Shown: positions 22,572 to 28,085 of the stretch, piece after piece
How the letters are laid out: each line of letters starts with the position of its first letter
Position numbering within the stretch: the stretch's first letter is position 1
Virus record (IMG/VR): IMGVR_UViG_3300003894_000012
Span: 1-36,593 of that record
Source of the DNA: a virus
DNA length: 36,593 nt
Reading direction: 5' to 3' (one strand)
The notes under the pieces: generated by a model
Database searches by the model: none
The model's input: only the letters and a program-made list of their open reading frames with translations
Told to the model about the DNA's origin: nothing
Translations under genes and position numbers: made by a program

Positions 22572-22776
22572 TTGATTTATTCTCCTCCGCTCTCAGAACG
22601 TCCTCAAACAGCATCCAAACGCATATTAATTTCTCGCGCTTGCTGCAGGTGTCATACCCGAACTCTCCAAAGCAGTTAATCGCAAAATTATCGAGAGATT
22701 TCTCCAATAATTCTAGCTCTTCTTTGGTGACTTCCTTGGATCTCTGAACGACAACTTCTTTTAAATATTCGATCAT
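22558..22776 (-). CDS. Small helical protein, paralogue of the gene at 22329
   Basis: 72 residues from ATG 22776, supported by GGAG 8 nt upstream; the longer frame from 22842 would start inside the promoter. MIEYLKEVVVQRSKEVTKEELELLEKSLDNFAINCFGEFG with the final WMLFEDVLRAEENKSNEQS is helical and acidic. First gene of the transcript from the promoter at 22814-22842. Duplicated partner lies directly downstream. Not recognised. Confidence 0.65.
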   Translation of the reverse strand: MIEYLKEVVVQRSKEVTKEELELLEKSLDNFAINCFGEFGYDTCSKREKLICVWMLFEDVLRAEENKSNEQS

Positions 22777-22813
22777 CTCGATCTCCGTAGTTAATTTCCA
22801 ACTGAAATATAAT

Positions 22814-22842
22814 CTTATCTCACCCACAAAAAAGGATAACAA
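22814..22842 (-). promoter_or_regulatory. Leftward promoter for the 72/80-residue gene pair
   Basis: Minus strand: -35 TTGTTA (22842-22837), 17-bp spacer, -10 GATAAG (22819-22814), with TTTTGTGGGTGA in the spacer. Shared with the promoter at 22263-22291: TTGTTAT, TTTGTGGG-Y-G and ATAAGAT at identical spacing. Confidence 0.65.
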
Positions 22843-22863
22843 TTAGTATTATTTATAGCTGGT

Positions 22864-22877
22864 TTATCAGTTGATAA
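22864..22877. promoter_or_regulatory. Palindromic operator-like site
   Basis: TTATCA-GT-TGATAA, a perfect 6-bp dyad centred about 25 bp upstream of the -35 of the promoter at 22814-22842. It is suited to a dimeric regulator. Role inferred from position only. Confidence 0.45.
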
Positions 22878-23022
22878 CAGTGGGTTTATACTGGATACGA
22901 AGTGTTAGGGCGCCTGTGATTTATTGGTGTTGGACTCCTGTTTTAATCATCCTGATATACCGGGTTCTCGCACACACGCATATTCTCTGGGATTCCAGCC
23001 GGTTTCCGTAACTGCTGGTTTC

Positions 23023-23070
23023 CCGTGTTTTGTGCCAAACCCGAAACAAATTGCCGTGTTTTGTGCCAAA
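23023..23070. repeat. Tandem 17-bp repeats with 31-bp period
   Basis: CCGTGTTTTGTGCCAAA occurs at 23023-23039 and 23054-23070, exactly 31 bp apart (three helical turns). Each contains the dyad TTTG-TGC-CAAA, so these may be paired operators. The gap 22843-23127 otherwise holds no gene I can support; the open frames there also cross the terminator or the repeats. Confidence 0.6.
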
Positions 23071-23090
23071 TCGGGTTTTGTTGGCAACCA

Positions 23091-23120
23091 AATATTAGTA
23101 TATTAGGATCTGCTAATATT
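23091..23120. repeat. Inverted repeat AATATTAG / CTAATATT
   Basis: AATATTAG (23091-23098) and CTAATATT (23113-23120) are perfect inverted copies with 14 bp between them, just downstream of the terminator of the gene at 23171. The ten bases CTAATATTCC recur at 23641-23650 in the control region. Confidence 0.4.
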
Positions 23121-23127
23121 CCAAAGC

Positions 23128-23153
23128 AAAAAAATGGGGCCCCGAAGGACCCC
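23128..23153 (-). terminator. Intrinsic terminator, leftward
   Basis: Minus strand: GGGGTCC-TTCG-GGGCCCC (23153-23136; 7 bp with one U-G pair, UUCG tetraloop), one A, then seven T (23134-23128). Ends transcripts of the gene at 23171-23470. Same design as the terminator behind the paralogous gene at 21880. Confidence 0.9.
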
Positions 23154-23170
23154 GACAAGAGCTTTGGATT

Positions 23171-23470
23171 TTACTTCGTGAGGGTTATCACCCCGTCTTT
23201 GGCGGTCGCTTTCAGCATGTCGATCACGCCGTTCGCTTCAAACCCGAAAGCTTGGGTGATACCCTTGCCGATCACGCAGAGAACCGGCTTGCCTTTCTTG
23301 TCGCTCACCTTGCGGCGACCATCCGGATTCGAACGCAGCACGATCTTGCCACTTGTTAGTTCGACGTCGAATCTCGCACCGGGTTCAAACCCGTGTTTCG
23401 CCAGTTCGTCCTTATGCGTCATCCAGATCAGACGCCCGCCACGCTGCGAATATAATTTAACGTTATTCAT
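23171..23470 (-). CDS. Small AbrB/SymE-like protein, first leftward gene
   Basis: 99 residues, paralogue of the gene at 21880-22215. VKLYSQRGGRLIWMTHKDELAKHGFEPGARFDVELTSGKIVL has the strand-turn pattern 'GF.pG.rf.ve...g.ivL' of AbrB/SymE-like proteins; a second half KPVLCVIGKGITQAFGFEANGVIDML follows. It is closest to the divergent control region, has GGGAG about 9 nt before the ATG, and ends at a strong terminator, so it is the first and separately expressed early gene. GC content is visibly higher than in its neighbours, perhaps from codon optimisation or different origin. A hairpin GATAAG-ATTTA-CTTATC (23486-23502) lies directly upstream of the ribosome binding site. Regulator, nucleoid-like or host-takeover protein are possible. 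Confidence 0.7.
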   Translation of the reverse strand: MNNVKLYSQRGGRLIWMTHKDELAKHGFEPGARFDVELTSGKIVLRSNPDGRRKVSDKKGKPVLCVIGKGITQAFGFEANGVIDMLKATAKDGVITLTK

Positions 23471-23702
23471 TTCGTTTATCTCCCTGATAAGATTTACTTA
23501 TCGATATATGATACGATTAATTTCATATCATGATAAAGATTCTAAATTATTTCGAAAAAAAAGTACAATTAAAGTTTTTTATAGATATCAAAAAGTTTGC
23601 AAAAACCTCTTATAAATCAAGTTAAGTATATAATTAAATACTAATATTCCGGCGGGGGTTGTTCCGGTTCTTTCAGGCTTATTACTCGATTTTTCAAAGT
23701 AT
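23471..23702. promoter_or_regulatory. AT-rich leader/control region, left part
   Basis: No gene is seen. 23480-23640 is extremely AT-rich with several small palindromes (TATCATGATA, TATCGATA). It must hold the leftward promoter of the first early gene, but I could not choose one convincingly: candidates such as TTGCAA with TATAAA have poor spacing. From 23650 it becomes GC-richer (ATTCCGGCGGGGGTTGTTCC). Confidence 0.4.
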
Positions 23703-23718
23703 CATAGTTTCGACTATG
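23703..23718. promoter_or_regulatory. Palindrome CATAGT-TTCG-ACTATG
   Basis: Perfect 6-bp arms with a 4-nt centre. It fits the shared pattern ATAGT-N4-ACTAT also found at 23792-23805 and 24075-24088. As RNA it would be a UUCG-capped hairpin. Operator-like. Confidence 0.5.
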
Positions 23719-23787
23719 CTACATAAATCGGGCTTTTACTTGGGGTTCGAACAAATTGGCTTTTTCTAAATTTTCCAGAAATTTTCT

Positions 23788-23809
23788 GAATATAGTTCGA
23801 ACTATTTCA
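23788..23809. repeat. 22-bp palindromic repeat, left copy
   Basis: Halves GAATATAGTT and AACTATTTCA around CG. The right copy at 24071-24092 differs only at these two central bases. The core ATAGTTCGAACTAT is a perfect 14-bp palindrome. Confidence 0.75.
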
Positions 23810-23826
23810 GGGAAGTGAATAGCTAT

Positions 23827-23902
23827 GCGTCAGCTACGTTGCTCTTCAGCTGGTCAGCTGCGCTGCTGACGTAAAGAATAGTAATAAATATAAAGAATAT
23901 TA
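23827..23902. other. Origin-like element 2: iterons plus AT-rich segment
   Basis: GTCAGCTACGTTGCTCTT, CAGCTGGTCAG and AGCTGCGCTGCTGAC (23829-23870) repeat the units of origin-like element 1. They are followed by AAAGAATA at 23873 and 23892 in an AT-only stretch. Order and spacing match element 1 read on the opposite strand. It is non-coding here. Candidate second origin, or a site where the initiator binds to control the divergent promoters. Confidence 0.7.
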
Positions 23903-23947
23903 GGGGCTAGCAGCATGTTCGGTTGATATCTTAATAAGTAGCGCCCG

Positions 23948-23956
23948 TGATATAAT
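23948..23956 (+). promoter_or_regulatory. Rightward extended -10 promoter
   Basis: TG-A-TATAAT, a perfect extended -10. TTGATA upstream is 22 bp away, too far for a normal -35. Transcription would begin near 23963, run through a hairpin (GTCG..ATGGC-TTTA-GCCAT..CGAC, 23961-23986) and the tmRNA-like RNA, then into the rightward packaging/structural genes. Confidence 0.65.
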
Positions 23957-23960
23957 ATTA

Positions 23961-23986
23961 GTCGTCATGGCTTTAGCCATTTCGAC
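23961..23986 (+). promoter_or_regulatory. Leader hairpin directly upstream of the tmRNA-like RNA
   Basis: GTCG-TC-ATGGC-TTTA-GCCAT-TT-CGAC forms a 9-bp stem with a symmetric internal loop. It ends 1 nt before the first base of the acceptor stem at 23988, so it would form most of a short 5' leader, removable by RNase P. Confidence 0.55.
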
Positions 23987-23987
23987 C

Positions 23988-24069
23988 GGGGGTGACGAAT
24001 GACTTCGACAGGCGGTAACCCCAAAGTGGATAAGCTTGGACGTGGGTTTGATCCCCACCACCTCCACCA
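23988..24069 (+). ncRNA. tmRNA-like RNA consisting only of the tRNA-like domain
   Basis: 82 nt. Acceptor stem: GGGGGTG (23988-23994) pairs with CACCTCC (24059-24065), with a G-U pair at the third position, the alanyl-tRNA synthetase identity element of tRNA-Ala and tmRNA. Then A73 and encoded CCA (24067-24069). T arm: GTGGG-TTTGATC-CCCAC (24042-24058). After the 5' strand comes GACTTCGACAGG (24001-24012), the tmRNA D-loop-like TTCGAC motif, without a D stem. GGACGTGGGTT before the T loop also matches bacterial tmRNA 3' ends. A short hairpin CCAA-A-G...CTTGG (24021-24039) replaces the long helix, pseudoknots and tag-coding region of normal tmRNA (about 350 nt). A tRNA is excluded by the missing D stem and anticodon. 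Alternatives: attachment site or tmRNA remnant. Confidence 0.75.
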
Positions 24070-24070
24070 T

Positions 24071-24092
24071 GAATATAGTTAAAACTATTTCA
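24071..24092. repeat. 22-bp palindromic repeat, right copy
   Basis: Halves GAATATAGTT and AACTATTTCA around AA, beginning 1 nt after the CCA of the tmRNA-like RNA. With the copy at 23788-23809 it brackets the origin-like element, promoter and RNA. As RNA it forms a short hairpin before the first ribosome binding site. Confidence 0.75.
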
Positions 24093-24104
24093 TAAGGAAT
24101 AGAA

Positions 24105-24326
24105 ATGTATACAGAATCGACGCAGATTGCAGAGCTCTTTAGGGATCCTAGAAAGATCCAGCGGGCTACACCGTTTAGCCGGGTAATATCAAAGACTTAC
24201 GGAAGGGGTAAGCCAGAGTTTTCACAGCAACCGCCGCCAGATCCTGAAGGTCCTGACCCGGGCCCACCTAAGCCGCCACCGCACGTTTCTGCTCCTAGAC
24301 CAGACGAATATTGGGGATTCTACTAA
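24105..24326 (+). CDS. Small proline-rich protein, first rightward gene
   Basis: 73 residues. AAGGA lies 7 nt before the ATG. N-terminal half is helical and basic (IAELFRDPRKIQRATPFSRVISKTYGRG); the second half is a Pro-rich tail (QQPPPDPEGPDPGPPKPPPH) ending in DEYWGFY. Not recognised; could be a small virion or packaging accessory. Stop overlaps the next start as TAATG. Confidence 0.6.
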   Translation: MYTESTQIAELFRDPRKIQRATPFSRVISKTYGRGKPEFSQQPPPDPEGPDPGPPKPPPHVSAPRPDEYWGFY

Positions 24327-25165
24327 TGACTTTAGCAGATCTGTTCGACAATAGATTGTGGGAAACATACCAAGTCGATCCTGAAGATGTTGCCCCTAAG
24401 AGAGGGGGCACAGTAGAAAGAAGAAGGTATATCGGTAAGAATCCAATGGCTATGGAAGGTGTTGGTGTTGACTACGGTCCTACGCGATATTACGGTGGAA
24501 ATAGTCGAAGCGCCGCGCCCGAGTTTAGGAGCGACGGTTATCGACATGAAGATCACCTTGCTGAGAGGTTTAGAAACAGAGATACAGGAGGCCCAATTAC
24601 TCTATATCCGGTTGACTCTCTAGATAAACAAGATATGCTTGATGTAGCTGGTAGAGATTACGGCATACACGGCTCAACAGTGCCTGATTATGATCAACCA
24701 CCGCCAGGTCCATCATGGTGGGAGAGAACTGGTGCAAAGGGTATGGGATATGGAGCAGACGCTTGGAACACTGCTTCAGGATTCGCCGGTGATGTAAACC
24801 GTAAAATAAGCGAGATTGATCAGACTCCAGCTGCTGCGGCCGCGGCTGGTACTATTGGCGATTTTAGAGATTCTTTTGATCCTAGGTGGTTGCAAGATAT
24901 TGCTAGGAATAAGGTAGATGAATACGATAACTGGCTTGCAGACAGGTATAGAAACGTTGATGATGCGGCTAGAAAATCTAGAGAAATCGCCGAAGGATTA
25001 AGACATGAATTCGAGGCTCCAGAAGCTCTTACTAATACTGTCGGTGTAAACCCAATGGGTACAATAGGAGCTGCTAGTTTAGGAGTTTATGACTATATCA
25101 AGTATTTAATGGGCTTGAAACCTGGTTTTCATGCAGAGCAATTCACGGTGGATAAGGAGTACTAA
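24326..25165 (+). CDS. Hypothetical protein (279 aa), probably virion-associated
   Basis: 279 residues from ATG 24326, which overlaps the upstream stop; an ATG five codons earlier lies inside the previous gene. Rich in Tyr, Asp, Arg and Gly (DYGPTRYYGGNSRSAAPEFRSDGYRHEDH; WLADRYRNVDDAARKSREIAEGLRHEF). C-terminal region has a hydrophobic patch TVGVNPMGTIGAASLGVYDYIKYLMGL. No enzymatic motif. Its style resembles the repetitive internal virion proteins at the left end, so a virion role is a reasonable guess. Confidence 0.55.
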   Translation: MTLADLFDNRLWETYQVDPEDVAPKRGGTVERRRYIGKNPMAMEGVGVDYGPTRYYGGNSRSAAPEFRSDGYRHEDHLAERFRNRDTGGPITLYPVDSLDKQDMLDVAGRDYGIHGSTVPDYDQPPPGPSWWERTGAKGMGYGADAWNTASGFAGDVNRKISEIDQTPAAAAAAGTIGDFRDSFDPRWLQDIARNKVDEYDNWLADRYRNVDDAARKSREIAEGLRHEFEAPEALTNTVGVNPMGTIGAASLGVYDYIKYLMGLKPGFHAEQFTVDKEY

Positions 25166-25167
25166 CA

Positions 25168-25560
25168 GTGGACATTTTAGAAATTTTCAGGCAGGCAATA
25201 AAGGGAGGCGGCGATCGCTTGGCTAACCAGTTTGCACCAGTTACAGACCAAGAGCGTGCAGCTAACATGCAGCGACAGCCTAATATGCCAGGGTATCAAA
25301 CCCCTGCCGGGGCAGATAGCATCGCTGGACGCTTTGCTGGACAGTTCCCAACGCAAGATGACATGCAGCGACATCGCGGCTCGGCGTATACTGTTCCTGA
25401 CCCAACCAGGCGGCGAATTATGCAGGATTATGACCGCGGCGTAGATTTTGGTTACGAGGGCTCTGGGCAGTTACCAGCTGATGTGGTAGATAAAGTCCTA
25501 ATTGAAGAAGAAATGAGGCGCCGCAACAGAGCAATGCCAGGATCACCGGTAGCTTACTAA
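25168..25560 (+). CDS. Hypothetical protein (130 aa)
   Basis: 130 residues from GTG 25168, with AAGGAG (25154-25159) 8 nt upstream. Contains repeated Gln/Arg/Pro-rich short segments (NMQRQPNMPGYQTPAGADSIAGRFAGQFPTQDDMQRHRG). No fold is recognised. Stop overlaps the next start (TAATG). Lies just upstream of the small packaging-type gene, in the same rightward transcript. Confidence 0.55.
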   Translation: MDILEIFRQAIKGGGDRLANQFAPVTDQERAANMQRQPNMPGYQTPAGADSIAGRFAGQFPTQDDMQRHRGSAYTVPDPTRRRIMQDYDRGVDFGYEGSGQLPADVVDKVLIEEEMRRRNRAMPGSPVAY

Positions 25561-25871
25561 TGGCTTGGCAAAAAGGACAAAGCGGAAACCCAAATGGTCG
25601 GCCGCGAAAATCTCAAAAAACGATGGCCCAACTAAGAAGCCAGATATCTGAGCATTTACCAGCAGTTATTGAGGTTTTAGCCGACGCCGCTAAGGAAGGA
25701 GACGTTCAGGCAGCGAGAATTCTTGTAGAAAGGTGTGTACCGTCTATGAGAGCTATCGATCAGAACGTTAACATCAACGACTCTATGAGAGAACTGACAG
25801 ACAACGAACTTGTAGAGCTCATTAAAGAGTTTGAGGATAGCATGGAACCTACCTCAGACACGAAGCATTAG
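25560..25871 (+). CDS. DUF5681-like protein, possible small terminase subunit
   Basis: 103 residues. The N-terminus WQKGQSGNPNGRPRKSQKTM matches the DUF5681-type 'GqSGNPnGRP' opening, and the rest is helical (LRSQISEHLPAVIEVLADAAKEGDVQAARILVERCVPSM...LTDNELVELIKEFEDSM). Such proteins occur just before terminase large subunits, and their helices and size suit a small terminase that recognises packaging DNA. That function is inferred from context. Confidence 0.6.
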   Translation: MAWQKGQSGNPNGRPRKSQKTMAQLRSQISEHLPAVIEVLADAAKEGDVQAARILVERCVPSMRAIDQNVNINDSMRELTDNELVELIKEFEDSMEPTSDTKH

Positions 25872-25879
25872 GAGGCATC

Positions 25880-26056
25880 ATGCCATCTGTTCATTTTCCA
25901 TACGACGACTCAGGTAAAAAAGCGGCCAAGAGAGCTGTTGGTCTTCATCCCGCGGCACGATTGGTTGCTGACAAGAATTATCCTCAGCCAAAAAAAGGTG
26001 GCAGGGTTAAACCTAAGCGTGTAGACGAAGTACCTAGCGGTAATAGATACGCCTAA
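25880..26056 (+). CDS. Small basic protein (58 aa)
   Basis: 58 residues, below the usual listing length. AGGAGG lies 5 nt before the ATG, the best ribosome binding site here. Sequence is very basic (DDSGKKAAKRAVGLHPAARLVAD; QPKKGGRVKPKRVDEVPSGNRYA). It fills the gap between the small terminase candidate and the next gene, which begins 2 nt after its stop. Probably a small DNA- or capsid-associated protein. Confidence 0.7.
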   Translation: MPSVHFPYDDSGKKAAKRAVGLHPAARLVADKNYPQPKKGGRVKPKRVDEVPSGNRYA

Positions 26057-26058
26057 TT

Positions 26059-26649
26059 ATGGCAGCTTTAACGCTTCTGCCTGTAGATACCATCTATTTG
26101 ACATATGATGGGTATACTACAGCAGATACTATCGATTACGCCGACTCTCCAAGCACTCGCGCAGAGAAAATAGCGGATTCTTCTTCGTATTTGACTCAAG
26201 TGAAATCTCTTACTGTAGGCGATGATTACACATTTACTAGAGATATTAATACATTGGCGGTTACCACTGGCAGCTTAAACCAGCACAGTACTACCACCGT
26301 TGATGTGCAGATATTATCCGGTGACAACTTTGTTTCATCTGGTTACGCTCTAATAGGTGCTGAGGTTATTTCCTACGCATCAACTACAGAAACACTAGGG
26401 TCTACTACTTCATTAGACACTCTTGAAAGAGGTTTAGCAAGCACAGCAGATGTTACTCATTCATCTGGCGCAAGCATAATCCCAGTTGTTCCAGGCACGA
26501 TAGTTAGTATAGAGCACAACAAGGATGACGACGTTTTTCACATACATACTTCATGCACTATACCTAATGCTCAATATGGGGATATAGTAGAGAATAACTT
26601 GATCGCTATACCAGAAACAAACGTGTCTATGGTAAAATACGTTGCATGA
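26059..26649 (+). CDS. Putative structural protein with adhesin-like 'ERG' repeat motif
   Basis: 196 residues of beta-rich, Thr/Ser-rich sequence. The segment SSGYALIGAEVISYASTTETLGSTTSLDTLERGLASTADVTHSSGASI matches a motif seen in phage virion proteins: 'G..liGsEvi.Y', 'l.RG...T.a..H..Ga.v'. Starting 2 nt after the previous stop and overlapping terminase by ATGA, it is clearly translated with the packaging genes. Could be a decoration, head-fibre or tail-fibre part. Confidence 0.6.
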   Translation: MAALTLLPVDTIYLTYDGYTTADTIDYADSPSTRAEKIADSSSYLTQVKSLTVGDDYTFTRDINTLAVTTGSLNQHSTTTVDVQILSGDNFVSSGYALIGAEVISYASTTETLGSTTSLDTLERGLASTADVTHSSGASIIPVVPGTIVSIEHNKDDDVFHIHTSCTIPNAQYGDIVENNLIAIPETNVSMVKYVA

Positions 26650-28085
26650 GCTTAGCATACACTCTTGTACATAGTTACCCTAGGGAAGAAATACGTGCTA
26701 TTTTAGCCACAGAACTTGAAAGAAGGGTAAAGAATGGGAAAGACAAATGGGTTGCTCTTGAGGGACCGCAACGAGAGTTCGTGTATAGTGAGCATCCTCA
26801 CATTCTCTTCGGAGGTGCCCGAGGAGGATCGAAATCTGTTGGAATGCTGCTGGCTTTCAGGAGACATGCAGAGCTCTACGGGTCAGATGCTCACGGGCTA
26901 TTATTCCGTAGAACTTACCCGGAAACAGGGGAACTGGTTAAGTTAGGCCAGCATGTATTTGTAAAGGAAGGTTGGGAGTGGAAAGTAGGTGAAAGAAAAT
27001 GGGTAAGCCCTAAGGGTTCTACCCTGCAGTTGAAGCATCTGGACGAAGATAACGATGCTATGAAGCTGCAAGGCTTTTCGGTTACTTTCCTTGGGTTTGA
27101 CGAGTTAGGAAACTGGCCGTCGCCAGATCCTATTGATCTGCTGCAGGCAACTATGAGATCTGCAGCCGGCGTGCCCACACTATTTCGGGCTAGCGCCAAC
27201 CCGGGTGGCCCAGGCCACGGTTGGGTCAAAGAGAGGTACATTGATAAAGAGGAAGAAGGCAAGCTTTTTATTCCGTCTAAGATAACGGACAATACTCCTC
27301 TGATGGAGAATGACCCAGGTTATATAGAGCGGATAAAATCTTCTGGACCAGATTGGCTTGTTAAAGCATGGTTAGATGGCGACTGGAATATAGCTCCTGG
27401 AGCCTTTTTTGAGTCAATCTGGAACCCAGTTGAGCATGTGGTAGAACCATTCGATATACCATTAGAGTGGCGTAGGTGGAAAGCCTACGATCACGGGTAT
27501 AAATCCCCTGCGGGGTGCGTGTGGTTTGCACAAGATTATGATGGATGTGTTTACTTGTACAGAGAGAGGTATTGGGCAGACAGGCCCAACGTAGGCTCAG
27601 AGACTCCAATAGAGCAAATAGCTGAAGACATATTGGAGGCAGAGGCTAAAGAGAAAAAGCTGGGAATAAAATTTCGCGGCAACATAGCTGATTCGGCTAT
27701 ATTTATGAGAGACGGCAGACATAAGTCTGTTGCTGATGTGTTTAACGACTACGGTGTTTTTTGGGAACCAAGCGCGAAAGGGCCAGGATCTAGAGTCCAG
27801 GGGCTTAACGAGTTTATTGACCGATTAAACGCTGAATCTTTTAAGGTTTTTGCTAATTGCAAGCACTGGTTGAGAACTGTACCATCTCTTCCGGCAGATC
27901 CTAAAAAGATTGAGGATATTGACACTAAGGCAGAAGATCATTTGTTTGACGCTACAAGGTATGGCCTAATGCACAAGAGAGCGAAATCAAAGAAACCTAA
28001 ACCAAAGAAAACTGATCCTAACCCGTTTACTCTAGAATGGTTAGATAGGATAGAAGAACTTTACGAGGATTATAACGATGGCTGA
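26646..28085 (+). CDS. terL: Terminase large subunit
   Basis: 479 residues. ATPase: Walker A GGARGGSKS (56-64), Walker B VTFLGFDE (146-153), and the coupling segment RASANPGGPGHGW (181-193). Nuclease (RNase H-like) Asp282 (KAYDHGYKSPAG), Asp349 (GNIADSAIF), and Asp431/Asp435 (AEDHLFDATRYG). It pumps DNA into proheads and cuts the concatemer. Full length for the family. Start overlaps the preceding gene by ATGA and the stop overlaps portal by 8 nt. Headful or cohesive-end strategy cannot be told from the sequence. Confidence 0.95.
   Translation: MSLAYTLVHSYPREEIRAILATELERRVKNGKDKWVALEGPQREFVYSEHPHILFGGARGGSKSVGMLLAFRRHAELYGSDAHGLLFRRTYPETGELVKLGQHVFVKEGWEWKVGERKWVSPKGSTLQLKHLDEDNDAMKLQGFSVTFLGFDELGNWPSPDPIDLLQATMRSAAGVPTLFRASANPGGPGHGWVKERYIDKEEEGKLFIPSKITDNTPLMENDPGYIERIKSSGPDWLVKAWLDGDWNIAPGAFFESIWNPVEHVVEPFDIPLEWRRWKAYDHGYKSPAGCVWFAQDYDGCVYLYRERYWADRPNVGSETPIEQIAEDILEAEAKEKKLGIKFRGNIADSAIFMRDGRHKSVADVFNDYGVFWEPSAKGPGSRVQGLNEFIDRLNAESFKVFANCKHWLRTVPSLPADPKKIEDIDTKAEDHLFDATRYGLMHKRAKSKKPKPKKTDPNPFTLEWLDRIEELYEDYNDG

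Noticed and set aside
22943-23158. 71-residue leftward frame in the regulatory gap
   Set aside because: It begins inside the terminator hairpin and reads through the tandem repeats; no ribosome binding site.
23025-23615. 196-residue open frame on the plus strand
   Set aside because: It lies mostly antisense to the gene at 23171-23470, crosses a terminator and operators, and has no ribosome binding site.
23966-24001. Short frame MALAISTGGDE overlapping the 5' part of the tmRNA-like RNA, tempting as a tag-like peptide
   Set aside because: No ribosome binding site, the Ala-Leu-Ala is at its beginning and not its end, and its DNA is the leader hairpin and acceptor stem. A chance reading frame is more likely.
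23988-24069. Reading the 82-nt RNA as an ordinary tRNA
   Set aside because: Acceptor and T arm fit, but there is no D stem and no 7-nt anticodon loop on a 5-bp stem; the TTCGAC motif and flanks are those of tmRNA.
23988-24069. Reading the element as a plain phage attachment site in host ssrA
   Set aside because: Attachment sites normally copy only the 3' end of tmRNA; here 5' and 3' parts are fused in 82 nt, and no integrase is in the window. Kept as an alternative only.
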